Origin: Rhipicephalus microplus
Taxonomy: Eukaryota; Arthropoda; Arachnida; Ixodida; Ixodidae
Direction of reading: 5' to 3'
NCBI RefSeq assembly: GCF_043290135.1
Contig: NC_134700.1
Span: 155,388,053-155,452,052, forward strand
DNA: 64,000 nucleotides
Below are positions 49,037-58,971 of the stretch, in pieces (the stretch's first letter is position 1; each line of letters begins with the position of its first letter). The notes under the pieces were generated by a model, which was not told the origin of the DNA, did no database searches, and saw nothing but the letters and a program-made list of their open reading frames with translations. The position numbers were made by a program, and so were the translations under genes.

Positions 49037-52000
49037 TTATACGAGCGGGTCATAGTAAGCCTTCAGGCGCTCCACGTTGACTATGTCACGCCCGCGGCGG
49101 CGCATGTCCGAAGATTGTTCAATTGGCTCGATAAGATAGTTGACCAGAGATGTGTGCTCCATCACACGGTAGGGACCTTCATATTTCGGGAGTAGTTTGG
49201 AAGAAAGGCCAGCTACAGAGGTCGGGATTGAGAGCCATACAAGGAAACCAGGAAGGAACGTGGGCTCAGAAGTGGCGGAGCTATCACGAATACTTTTCTG
49301 CCGCTCTTGCTCATGCGTCGTTAAAGTCTTCGCAAGCTCGTGACACTCTTCAGCAAGCCTGGCGGTCTCGGAAATAGGTGTACACTCAGATGGATCCGGC
49401 GTGTACGGGAGTATCGTGTCGATGGTGTGTGACGGGTGCCTTCCGTACAGCAAAAAGAAAGGTGAAAAACCAGTCATGCTCTGAGGGGCGGTGTTGCAGG
49501 CGTAGGTGACGAAGGGCAGTATCGTATCCCAATTCGTGTGGTTGGCGGCGACGTACATCGACAGCATGTCGCCGAGGGTGCGGTTAAAGCGTTCGGTCAG
49601 GCCATTCGTCTGCGGGTGGTAAGCAGTAGTTTTGCGGTGGACAGAATGGCACTCAGTGAGAATGGCGTCGACGGCTTCTGACAAGAAGACACGGCCTCGA
49701 TCGCTGAGAAGCTCCTGGGGTAGACCGTGGCACAGTATGAATCGATGTAGTAGGAAGGACGCAACATCACGCGCAGTAGCCGCAGGAAGAGCGGCGGTTT
49801 CGGCGTATCGCGTTAAATGATCTACGGCTATGGTGGCCCAGCGGTTGCCAGTGGACGTCAGAGGGAGCGGTCCATACAAATCGATACCTATGCGCCCAAA
49901 CGGACGGTCAGGGCAAGGTAACGGTTGCAGACCGGCTGGTGACATGTGTGCGGACGGTTTGCGGCGTTGGCAAGCGAGACAGAAGCGAACGAACTGCTGG
50001 ACGTAGCGGTACATCCCGCGCCAGAAGTAGCGTTGTCTAATGCGATGGTAGGTTTTGAATACCCCGGAGTGCGCGCACTGTAGATCAGAATGAAAGGATT
50101 CACATATCTCCGACCGCAGACTGCGGGGTATCACGAGTAGTCACTGCCGGCCATCGGCGTCGTGATTGCGCCGGTGTAGGAGGCCGTCACGAATGACGAA
50201 ATGGTGAGCTCGACGACGCAAGGCACGCGTGGATGACGTTGCGGACGGATCAGAGAGCAAGTCGATCAGTTTAGCGATCCAATTATCCTCTCGCTGTTCG
50301 GTAGCGATGATGTCAGCATCAATGGCAGAAACAGCAACCGAGGATACTGAGAAGAGCATGTCAGGATACTGTGCAGAGGGGAGCGCGAGAGGGCGTCGGC
50401 GTAAGCATGCTGGCGTCCATTGTGGTAGAGCACGCAGATGTCGTAGTCTTGTAAGCGAAGAGCCCAACGGGCGAGGCGGCCTGAGGAATCCTTCAATGAT
50501 GACAGCCAGCATAGTGCATGATGGTCGGTGACGACATCGAATGGGCGACCATACAAATAAGGTCAAAACTTTGTAAGAGTCCAGACGATCGCCAGGCACT
50601 CTTTTTTTGTGACGGTGTAGTTTGTCTCGGCTCTCGTGAGCGTACGGCTTGCATATGGCACAACATAATAAGGGAATCCGGGGTTGCGCTCCGCCAGGAC
50701 AGCGCCGAGGCCTACACCACTGGCGTCCGTGTGCACCTCTGTTGGGGCCGTAGGGTCGTAGTGGCGGAGAATGGGAGGAGACGTCAACAAATGGCGGAGC
50801 TTCAAGAACGCGTTGTCGCACTCTGACGACCATGAATTGAGGGGCCCATTACTTCCAAGGAGATTCGTCAGCGGTGATATAATCGTGGCGAAGTTTCGTA
50901 TGAAGCGTCGTAAGTATGAGCACAGGCCCACGAAACTACGCAGTTCTTTGACGGACGCAGGTTTTGGGAATTCGGCCACGACCCGAAGCTTGGCGGGGTC
51001 AGGAAGAATGCCATCCTTGGACACGACGAACCCTAGGATGGTGAGTTGGCGTGCTGCAAAGTGACACTTCTTCAGATTTAGTTGCAAGCCGGCATTGATC
51101 ACACGTGCGAAAACTTCTTTTAGACGTTGGAGATGGGTTGAGAAATCTGGAGCGAAGACAACAACGTCATCGAGGTAACACAAGCACTTGTGCCATTTCA
51201 AGTTGCGCAGAACGGTGTCCATCATGCGCTCAAATGTCGCAGGTGCATTACACAGACCAAACGGCATGACGTTGAATTCGTACAAGCCGTCGGGTGTGAT
51301 GAAGGCAGTCTTCGGTCAAGCGTCATCAGCCAGGGGTACTTGCCAGTACCCGAGCGCAGATCGAGAGAAGAAAAAAATTGGGTTCCGTGAAGGCTGTCAA
51401 TTGCGTCGTCGATGCGCGGCAGTGGGTAGACATCCTTGCGAGTGATCTTATTGAGCCGTCGGTAGTCCACACAGAACCGCACAGAACCATCTTTCTTCGC
51501 AACAAGAACAACAGGACACGCCCATGGACTGTCCGAGGGCCGAATGACGTCGCGTCGGAGCATATCGTCAACCTGATCATTAATTACTCGACGTTCAGCA
51601 GGCGACACGCGATATGGACGTTGCCGTAAAGGTGGATGGGCACCAGTGTCGATGCGATGCGTAACAACGGACGTGCGACCGAGAGAACTTCGCCCGACGT
51701 CGAAAGAACGATATTCTTGCAACAGGTACAGAAGTTGGGAACGCTGTACTGATGTTAGGTCGTCATCAATGTATGGGCCAAATACATCATGAGATGATGG
51801 GTCAGAAGTACAAACAGCACTGATGGTACGCGAATCGGGACAACGCGAGTCTTCGGGTGCGTCCAGGACTTGTGCGTTGTCGACTGGTTCCACTCTGCCG
51901 AGACATTCCCCTCGAACCAATGTAACAGTGTACGGGGATGGGTTGGTCACGAAAATAGCGGTGTTGCCCTGGGTGATTTGCACGGTCGCGAAAAGTACAA

Positions 52001-52078
52001 GCAACCCTTTCCTTCTGGAAGCACGGTAGGATGGCGAAACGAGTGCAATTGTGTCGGAGAGACCGGTTGTCACACCGG
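49037..52078 (-). pseudogene. Gypsy element 3 RT-RNase H-integrase (broken)
   Basis: Below the nested insertion, pol resumes at [17 protein letters not shown] motifs [20 protein letters not shown] lead to a frameshift near 51340. 51285-50563 continues with [19 protein letters not shown] near 51165 and RNase [21 protein letters not shown] at 50560-50562 precedes [14 protein letters not shown] in the same frame, and another frameshift follows near 50390. Integrase is intact from 50134 to 49037: finger (CLACQRRK), [39 protein letters not shown] and GPYRVM, ending AYYDPLV. The nested LTR plus these lesions make it dead. Confidence 0.92.
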
Positions 52079-53221
52079 TACCGTTAATTAGGGAGGCGAT
52101 CGCCGGGCTAATTCCAAGGGCTAAAGTATTGGCCCCCCGAACCGCACCACGAAAGCGTGGACAATTTAGAAGTGGTCCTTTTTGGCGTGCCAGCAGACGC
52201 CGGCTGTGGCCCAAAGAACAAGTCAGAGCCGAGAGTTGATAAACAAAACACAATTATATTCTCAATAATGGCAGATCGAAAACCATACACAAGAACGCAC
52301 ACTCCACAATAGATGAGGACAATATGTCACCAATCAAACAACGTACTACACAGTACAATCAACCACGCTTGAAACAACGGACACAGACAACAATACGCAC
52401 TACAATGCAGTCGCATGCATTGAACAACCAAGACACTTAAAGACTAAAGAGATAGAAAACCTATTCAGTCCAAAGTTCTTGGAACCAAAGTCTAGATGAT
52501 ACTCTTCCGAGAATCACTCACTCAAAGTCCAGCGTTGTTGTCGTTCCGCAGCCCTCGAAGTTTCTCTTCCAGGAAACCTCGCCGAAATTTCTCTTCCAGG
52601 AAACCTCCCGTCTTCAATAGGCCACTCTCCAAGCTTCAAATTTCTTCGCCGGAACACGTCGGCTTCACACACGCAGCTGTCGCCACGCGTCTTCGCTCGA
52701 AAGCGGTAAACACACACTCTTGCCTGTAGCTCGAGCCTTCACCCCTCAGGTGGAAATCCTCTTCTTCTTCTCCTGCTTTGTCGCTACGGACAAAACCTTC
52801 GCCGACTACACGGCGGAATTCCTACGCACTCTGCCGCTCACTTCCGTCTTCTCCTGCTCTCTCGTCTCGGCCGCTCGATTAAATACCTTCCGCGCACATT
52901 CTAGAAAGTTCTCGTCATTTCGTCGGCGCGATACGCAGCGAAGGCTGGGGAGAGGCGCGAGACTTTACGGGGGCCGTTCCCGACAGATGAGTCAACCCGG
53001 CATACACGCCCCGTTCCTTCTGAAAAAATCGAGTGCTTGCTCGGCCGCCGTTGTGGGGTGAGGAGGTTCGTCAGCGAAGCCACGCTTCTGCGGGGAGAGC
53101 GCGCGCCCGGGGAGCCTTGGATGTTTGTGTTCTTTTTTTTCTTTTCACCTCGCGGCGTTTCTCCCGCCCGTTATCGCAAGAATTTCGCGGCGCGCCCATT
53201 TTTAGCGCTCGTTCTGTGACA
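52079..53221 (-). mobile_element. Probable solo LTR nested in element 3
   Basis: The insertion interrupts the protease-RT linker between VSVYCTG and TTGLSDT and is flanked by CCGG (52075-52078 and 53222-53225), within a shared ACACCGGT. On the reverse strand it starts TGTCACAGAACGAG, a typical LTR start, and ends TTAACGGTA. A TATA-like GGTATTTAAT lies near 52876-52885. It encodes nothing and has a 27-base tandem duplication at 52557-52610. No other copy is present to confirm it; an unusual MITE-like insertion is the alternative, but I see no terminal inverted repeats. Confidence 0.65.
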
Positions 53222-53738
53222 CCGGTGCAGTAGACCGATACACCCATCGTCGAGCTTGGAGGCACTATAGTATCGTCTTTCACAAGAATCTTGCTCATTG
53301 TCGAGGGACCGTCTTCTGGCGTCAAATTCGAGAAGGGCGAGAGTTCAATTTCGGCGGCGGCACAATGAACGACGGCGTCGTTGCGGGAGAGAAAATCCCA
53401 TCCCAGGATGACGTCATAAGAGCATGCAGGAATGATGATGAATTGGGCGACATACAGAACGTCCTGAACGACAACGCGAGCTGTGCAGCCTGATGTAGGA
53501 TTAATACGATGTGAGCTAGCGGTACGAAGGGACAGTCCAGAAATCGGCGTCGTCACTTTTCGAAGCAAGCGGCAAAGGTTTTCGCCCATAACTGATACCG
53601 CAGCTCCAGTGTCAATAAGAGCAGATGCATGACCACCATCCACAAGCACTTCAATGACATTAGATGGGTGGCTCTGAGGGCTTTCACAATGCGATAGCGT
53701 CGCAGTCTTTGCCTCTGGGACTGCGACGACTAGTTTTC
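53222..53738 (-). pseudogene. Gypsy element 3 protease, cut by insertion
   Basis: Begins in the -1 frame after the gag stop with KLVVAVPEAKTAT. The aspartic protease motif ALIDTGAAVSVMG lies near 53610, and VILGWDFLSRNDA near 53390. The frame is intact up to the insertion point. Readthrough into the insertion would add a short basic tail, which is not part of the gene. Confidence 0.9.
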
Positions 53739-53739
53739 C
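53730..53739 (-). promoter_or_regulatory. Probable -1 frameshift site at gag end, element 3
   Basis: The element strand reads GGAAAAC (53733-53739) followed by the gag stop TAG (53730-53732), preceded by GAGCG as in element 2. Downstream -1 peptide: KLVVAVPEAKTAT. Confidence 0.65.
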
Positions 53740-55007
53740 CGCTCATGAGCAGAAGAACTTGGCCGCATGGGGGACAGAGACCGACGTCGTGGAGACGGCG
53801 ACCTTACAGCAGACGGACCTGGGCGAGACGACAGTGGCACAGACGGCAGTTCGTCGTTATACGAACGGCTAAGGTGGCCAGCAACAGGAGAAAAAATGGG
53901 AGCCGGCTGTAGTCGAGAAACATAACGGGCGACGTGATCGGCGTAACCGCAAGCAAAGAAGATGGACCGGTTGTCGGGTGTGCGCCATCGGTTAGCCGGG
54001 GTGGGTCTCGCCTGGAACGGTGGCTGGAAAGGCTGCATGGTGGGCTGGAAATGAGGCTGAGGGGATGCGCCAAAATACGCAGCCGGCATACCCGCTGCAA
54101 AAGACGGAGGTCGTGCGGCAGCTTCGGCGTAAGTCAGTGGTGCAGGTGCTTGAACGACTGGAGGCGAGCTTGCGACCACTAGGGCGTAACTTGGGGGCGC
54201 AGGGGCCGGAACTTGTGGGTGGTACGCAGGCATGACCTCCACTATTTCCTGCTCAATCGCTCGGCGGATGGGTGGAAGAATAGTAGTTGCCGATTGTTGA
54301 ACAGCCGGTGGGTGGGCAAAGGGAAGGAGAGAGAACTGGCGCGCGATTTCCTCACGGATGAAGGACTTCAGGTCTGGCAGCAGCGCCACCTGATCACATC
54401 TCGCCTCCAAGCCAGCAAGCCCTGCTTCTCGTGGTGTAGAGTGACGGGTCATCGAACGCTGCCGGCGGAGCTCCTCGTAGCTCTAGCACAGCGTGATGAC
54501 CTCAGCTACTGTGCCTGGGTTTTCGGCTAGCAGCATCGTGAAGGCATCATCGTCAATGCCCTTCATGACGTTCCGGATCTTGTTTGGTTCGGACATGGTG
54601 TCGTTGGATTTCTTGCACAGGTCCAGGACATCTTCAATGTAACTGGTGAATGATTCACCGGCCTGCTGAGCGCGTTCGCGTAAGCGCTGCTCGGCTTGCA
54701 GCTTGCGAACGGCAGGGCGGCCAAAAACGTTGGTGATAGCAGTCTTGAAATCGGACCTGGTTGCGAACTCGGACGCGTGGTTGGTGTACCACAAACTTGC
54801 AACGCCCGCAAGGTAGAACAACAAGTTTGTCAACTTGCCGTCCTCGTCCCATTTGTTGGGAACGCTCACGTGCTCGTAAATGGCGAGCCAGTCCTCCACG
54901 TCAGTGCCATCGGCGCCCGTGAAGATGGGTGGATCGCGGATCCTGGGGACACCGGGACAAGGGGGTGGCATGGGAGGAGGCGTTTGCTGAGAGGCGTCGT
55001 GGGACAT
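53730..55007 (-). pseudogene. Gypsy element 3 gag
   Basis: The ATG at 55005-55007 starts MSHDASQQTPPPMPPPC. Conserved blocks are PPIFTGADGTDVEDWLAIYE, VFGRPAVRKLQAEQRLRERA, FTSYIEDVLDLCKK and VMKGIDDDAFTMLL. A single in-frame TAG at 54483-54485 interrupts it. The knuckle reads FFACGYADHVARYV near 53940, with the first and last Cys replaced, so zinc binding is probably lost. The tail is Arg/Ser/Pro-rich and ends EREN. Confidence 0.92.
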
Positions 55008-55076
55008 GGTAGATTGCAGGGTACGTGAGCGTAGTTCCAAGGGCATCAAAGGGGATCGTAGCACTCTCCACCAATT

Positions 55077-55234
55077 TGTTATGGCGCTTATTAGCCGGCA
55101 CAAAGCGAGTCTACACAATGGCGACAGTAACAGCCAAGCACGGACTCTCCGCGCGAGCGGTGTTCTTTTTGGGCAGACCCACTAGAAAGCACTTGAGAGT
55201 TCGACCCATTTCGGTGTTCTGCGGCTACTCTACA
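55077..55234 (-). repeat. 5' LTR of gypsy element 3
   Basis: Ends TGTTATGGCG and CTACTCTACA. AATTGGTGGAGAGT just inside on the element strand holds the primer-site core. Confidence 0.93.
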
Positions 55235-55261
55235 ATTTATATATATATGGTTTGGGAACAA

Positions 55262-55325
55262 GTCAGGGTTTGCGACTTGTACGCAAACCCTGACGAAGAC
55301 CGGTCCACCGATCGAAACCGTTGGT
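55262..55325 (+). ncRNA. Hammerhead-ribozyme-like motif, candidate
   Basis: A perfect 13-bp hairpin, GTCAGGGTTTGCG (55262-55274) with CGCAAACCCTGAC (55282-55294), overlaps CTGACGA (consensus CUGANGA). Next come a GACCGG/CCGATC stem with one mismatch and then GAAA. That is the conserved core order of a hammerhead ribozyme, which from memory occurs in Penelope-like element repeats. A clean stem III and cleavage-site pairing were not found, so the ribozyme reading is tentative. AATAAA follows at about 55326-55331. Confidence 0.4.
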
Positions 55326-55398
55326 AATAAAATTAAGACAACCGCTAAGTTGTGTTTCTTCTTTTCCAAAGTACGTTTGTCCCATTGGAAAAAGTTGT

Positions 55399-55399
<1 letters not shown>

Positions 55400-55450
<51 letters not shown>
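55400..55450. repeat. (TA)n microsatellite
   Basis: A TA run abutting the inverted gypsy fragment. Confidence 0.95.
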
Positions 55451-55453
<3 letters not shown>

Positions 55454-55455
55454 CA

Positions 55456-57090
55456 TCCTAGGGTAGGTCATGTCCAAGGATGGTCTTCTTCCTGACCCAG
55501 CCAATCTTCGGGGCCATATTCCCCAAACCTGCATCCGTCAAAGAATTGCGTAGTTTCGTGGGCCTGTGCTCATACTTATGACGGTTCATACGAAACTTTG
55601 CTACGATCATATCACCGCTGACGAAGCTTCTTGGAAGTAACGAGCCCCTCAATTCATGGTCGTCCGAGTGCGACGACGCCTTCGCGAACCTCCGCCGTTT
55701 GTTGACGGTTCCTCTCTTTCTACGCCATTACGACCCTACGGCCCCAACTAAGGTGCACACGGACGCCAGCAGTGTAGGCCTCGGCGCAGTACTGGCGCAG
55801 CGCACACCCGGATTCCCTGAATATGTCGGGGCATATGCAAGCAATACGCTCACGAGAGCCGAGACAAACTACACCGTCACGGAGAAAGAGCGCCTGGCAA
55901 TCGTCTGGGCCCTTACAAAGTTTCGACCTTACTTGTATGGTCGTCCATTCGATGTCGTCACCGACCATCATGCACTATGCTGGCTGTCATCATTGAAGGA
56001 TCCCTCAGGCCGTCTCGCCCATCGGGCTCTTCGCTTACAAGACTACGACATCCGCGTGCTGTACCGCAACGGCCGCCAGCAAGCTGACGCCGACGCCCTC
56101 TCGCGCTCCCCTCTGCCTGAAGATGACGTGCTCTGCTTAGTATCCTCGGTAGCTGTTTCTGCTATTGATGTTGATATCATCACTACTGAACAGCGAAAGA
56201 ATAGTTGGATCGCCCCGCTGATCGACTTGCCCTTTGATCCGTCCGCAACGCCATCCACGCGTGCCTTGCATCGTCGAGCTCACCATTTCGCCATTCGTGA
56301 CGGCCTCCTACACCGACACAATTACGACGGCGATGGCCGGCAGTGGTTACTCGTGATACCCCGCAGTCTGCGGTCGGAGATATGTGAATCCTTTCATTCT
56401 GATCCGCAATGCGCGCACTCTGGGGTATTCAAAACCTGCCATCGCATTCGACAACGCTCCTTCTGGCGCGGTATGTACCGCCACGTGCAGCAGTTCGTTC
56501 GCCTCTTCCTCGCTTGCCAACGCCGCAAACCGTCAGCACACATGCGGCCAGCCGGTCTGCAACCGTTACCTTGCCCTGACCATCCGTTTGGGCGCATAGG
56601 TATTGATTTGTATGGACCACTTCCTCAGACGTCGGCTGGTAGCCACTGAGCCATCGTCGCCATAGATCATTTAACGTGGTACGCCGAAACCACCGCTCTC
56701 CCTGCGGCATCTGTGCGTGATGTTGCGTCTTGTATATTGCATAGATTCACACTGCGCCACGGTCCACCTCCGGAGCTTCTCAGCGATCGAGGCCGTGTCT
56801 TCTTGTCAGAAGTCATCGAAGCTATTCTCACGGAGTGCCATGCTGTCCACCGCAAAACTACTGCTTACCACCCGCAGACGAATGGCCTGACCGAACGCTT
56901 TAACCGCACCCTCGGCGACATGCTGTCGATGTACGTCGCCGCCAACCACACGAATTGGGATACGATACTGCCCTTCGTCACCTACGCCTGCAACACCGCC
57001 CCTCAGAGCACAACCGGGTTTTCTCCTTTCTTCTTGCTGTACGGAAGGCACCCGTCACACACCATCGACACGATACTCCCGTACATGCCG
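55456..57090 (+). pseudogene. Gypsy fragment 4: RNase H and integrase, inverted relative to element 3
   Basis: A forward fragment starting inside the RT thumb and, after a frameshift, running through RNase H ([35 protein letters not shown]) into integrase ([54 protein letters not shown]). It is open from 55699 to about 57090 in one frame except for a TGA at 56647-56649. Residues match element 3 almost throughout, so it is the same family. It has no LTR and stops where the tRNA-headed repeat begins; the last codons before 57174 belong to that repeat. Confidence 0.92.
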
Positions 57091-57104
57091 ACACTCCCGT
57101 ACAT

Positions 57105-57262
57105 AAGAAGAAAGAAAAGTGGATTAAAAAATAACCAACCGTGGGCAGGAATCGAACCTACGACCTTCGAATAACGCGTTAGATGCTCTAACCACTGAGC
57201 TACCAGAGTGGCCTTCCCTCCATCCACTTTTTTTGGCTTATATGTGAATTTAGAAGTAGGAG
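57105..57262 (-). repeat. Inverted copy of the tRNA-headed repeat
   Basis: A reverse-strand unit whose tRNA-like head spans 57138-57209 with B-box GGTTCGATTCC. It is followed, facing the other way, by the direct array, so 57105-57262 and 57420-57575 form an inverted pair of roughly 150 bases. Confidence 0.85.
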
Positions 57263-57472
57263 TGACAACTACAACCACTGAGCTCCAATCACTGAGCTAT
57301 AAGAGGGACAATTATTCAGCTGCCCGCTCATAATAAGTTCACGTGCTACGTGACGCCAAACATACGCATAAGAGCGTTTTCACACTCGTTGTTTGGCTTA
57401 TAGATGGCGCTGACTTTCACTCCTACTTCTAAATTCACATATAAGCCCAAAAAATTGGATGGAGGGAAGGTC

Positions 57473-57544
57473 GCTGTGGTAGCTCAGTAGTTAGAGCATC
57501 GAACGCGTTATTCGAAGGTCGTAGGTTCGATTCCTGCCCACGGT
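57473..57544 (+). tRNA. tRNA-like head, array unit 1
   Basis: Cloverleaf: acceptor GCTGTGG/CCACGGT (two wobble pairs), D stem GCTC/GAGC, anticodon stem TCGAA/TTCGA with loop CGCGTTA, T stem GTAGG/CCTGC. The anticodon by position is CGT, with G at position 33. Treated as a repeat component, not a working tRNA gene. Confidence 0.5.
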
Positions 57545-57611
57545 TGGTTATTTTTTCATCCACTTTTTTTCTTCTTATTTACATTCGATTTGTTTTAATA
57601 ACTTCCCCTGT

Positions 57612-57805
57612 GCGCGGGTTCGAATCCCGGCTGCGGCGGCTGCATTTGCGATGGAGGCGGAAATGTTGTAGGCCCGTGTGCTCAGATTTGGGTGCACGTT
57701 AAAGAACCCCTGGTGGTCTAAATTTCCGGAGCCCTCCACTACGGCGTCTCTCATAATCATATAGTGGTTTTGGGACGTTAAATCTCACATATCAATCAAT
57801 CAATC
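57612..57805 (+). mobile_element. Ruka-like SINE inserted in array unit 1
   Basis: Starts at the B-box region (GGTTCGAATCC near 57618), lacks the A-box, and ends in ATCAATCAATCA. It is flanked by AATAACTTCCCCTGT (57597-57611) and AATAACTTTCCCTGT (57806-57820), one mismatch in 15. Same family as 7766-7939 and 13880-14114. Confidence 0.9.
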
Positions 57806-58135
57806 AATAACTTTCCCTGTACATTCCTTGGCATTACTGTCTGTTAGATCTCATTAATATAGTGTTTAAACGCGGAAAAACGAGCCCTTAGATATACACT
57901 TCTTTCCCTTATTTCATTGAACGAGGGTCTCGTAATGACAGACGTGGTGTGTTTAGGTTGTATAAGAGGGACAATTAATCAGCTGCCCGCTGATAATAAG
58001 TTCACGTGCTACGTGACGCCAAATATACGCATAAGAGTGTTTTCACACTCGTTGTTTGGCCTATAGATGGCGCTGACTGTCACTCCTGCTTCTAAATTCA
58101 CATATAAGCCCAAAAAAGTGGATGGAGGGAAGACC

Positions 58136-58207
58136 GCTGTGGTAGCTCAGTGGTTAGAGCATCGAACGGGTTATTCGGAGGTCGTAGGTTCGATTCCAGC
58201 CCACAGT
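58136..58207 (+). tRNA. tRNA-like head, array unit 2
   Basis: Same fold as unit 1, with extra changes: loop CGGGTTA and T stem GTAGG/CCAGC, which loses one pair. Part of a repeat. Confidence 0.45.
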
Positions 58208-58590
58208 TGCTCATTTCTTCATGTACTTTTCTTTCTTCTTATTTACATTCGATTGGTTCTAATTACTTCCCCTGTACATTCCTTGGCATTACTGTCTGTT
58301 AGATCTCATTAATATTGTGTTAAAACACGGAAAAACGAGCCCTTAGGTATACACTTTTTTCCCTTATTTCATTAAACGAGGGTCTCGTAATGACAGACGT
58401 GGTGTGTTTAGGTTGTATAAGAGGGACAATTAATCAGCTGCCCGCTCATAATAAGTTCACGTGCTACGTGACACCAAACATACGCATAAGGGTGTTTTCA
58501 CACTCGTTGTTTGGCTTATAGATGGCGCTGACTGTCACTCCTACTTCTAACTTCACATATAAGCCCAAAAAAGTGGATGGAGGGAAGGCC

Positions 58591-58662
58591 GCTGTGGTAG
58601 CTCAGTAGTTAGAGCATCGAACGCGTTATTCGAAGGTCGTAGGTTCGATTCCTGCCCACGGT
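58591..58662 (+). tRNA. tRNA-like head, array unit 3
   Basis: The same as the unit 1 head over its length as far as I can see, including the CGCGTTA anticodon loop. Confidence 0.5.
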
Positions 58663-58762
58663 TGGTTATTTTTTCATCCACTTTTCTTTCTTCTTATTTA
58701 CATTCGATTGGTTCTAATAACTTCCCCTGTACATTCCTTGGCATTACTGTCTGTTAGATCTC

Positions 58763-58764
<2 letters not shown>

Positions 58765-58832
<68 letters not shown>
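58765..58832. repeat. (TA)n microsatellite
   Basis: About 34 TA units lying between the array and the gag-only element. Confidence 0.96.
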
Positions 58833-58835
<3 letters not shown>

Positions 58836-58960
58836 CATGACCAAGAAAGACACTGGGGCACCGGCGCGCGGGTATCTAGAGCAAGGAAGACAAGAACGAA
58901 GTGAGAATAAGAACAGCTGGCCCAGGATCGGGTGTTGTCTCTTGTTCTCTGTCTAGTACA
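58833..58960 (+). repeat. LTR-like leader, copy 1
   Basis: Starts TGTCATGACC and ends GTCTAGTACA. GCACAATGGCGCAGCCGACG follows. The downstream part of this leader matches 61400-61456. Confidence 0.5.
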
Positions 58961-58971
58961 GCACAATGGCG

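Larger units (their letters stand above)
48827..55234 (-). mobile_element. Ty3/gypsy LTR retrotransposon, element 3, with nested insertion
   Basis: LTRs of exactly 158 bases at both ends, differing at about 7 positions. Reverse-strand gag, protease, RT, RNase H and integrase are close relatives of elements 1 and 2. A 1143-base insertion at 52079-53221 splits protease from RT. Flanking tetranucleotides are ATAT (left, inside TA repeats) and ATTT (right), a possible imperfect target duplication. Confidence 0.94.
57263..58763 (+). repeat. Tandem array of tRNA-headed repeat units, about 455-bp period
   Basis: Three forward heads at 57473, 58136 and 58591. The last spacing is 455 bases. The first is 663, but 208 of those are a SINE plus its target duplication, leaving 455. 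Each unit body contains CTTGGCATTACTGTCTGTTA and, except in the cut-off last unit, GAGGGACAAT, CACGTGCTACGTGAC and TAGATGGCGCTGACT before the next head. The array ends in a TA microsatellite. Confidence 0.9.
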
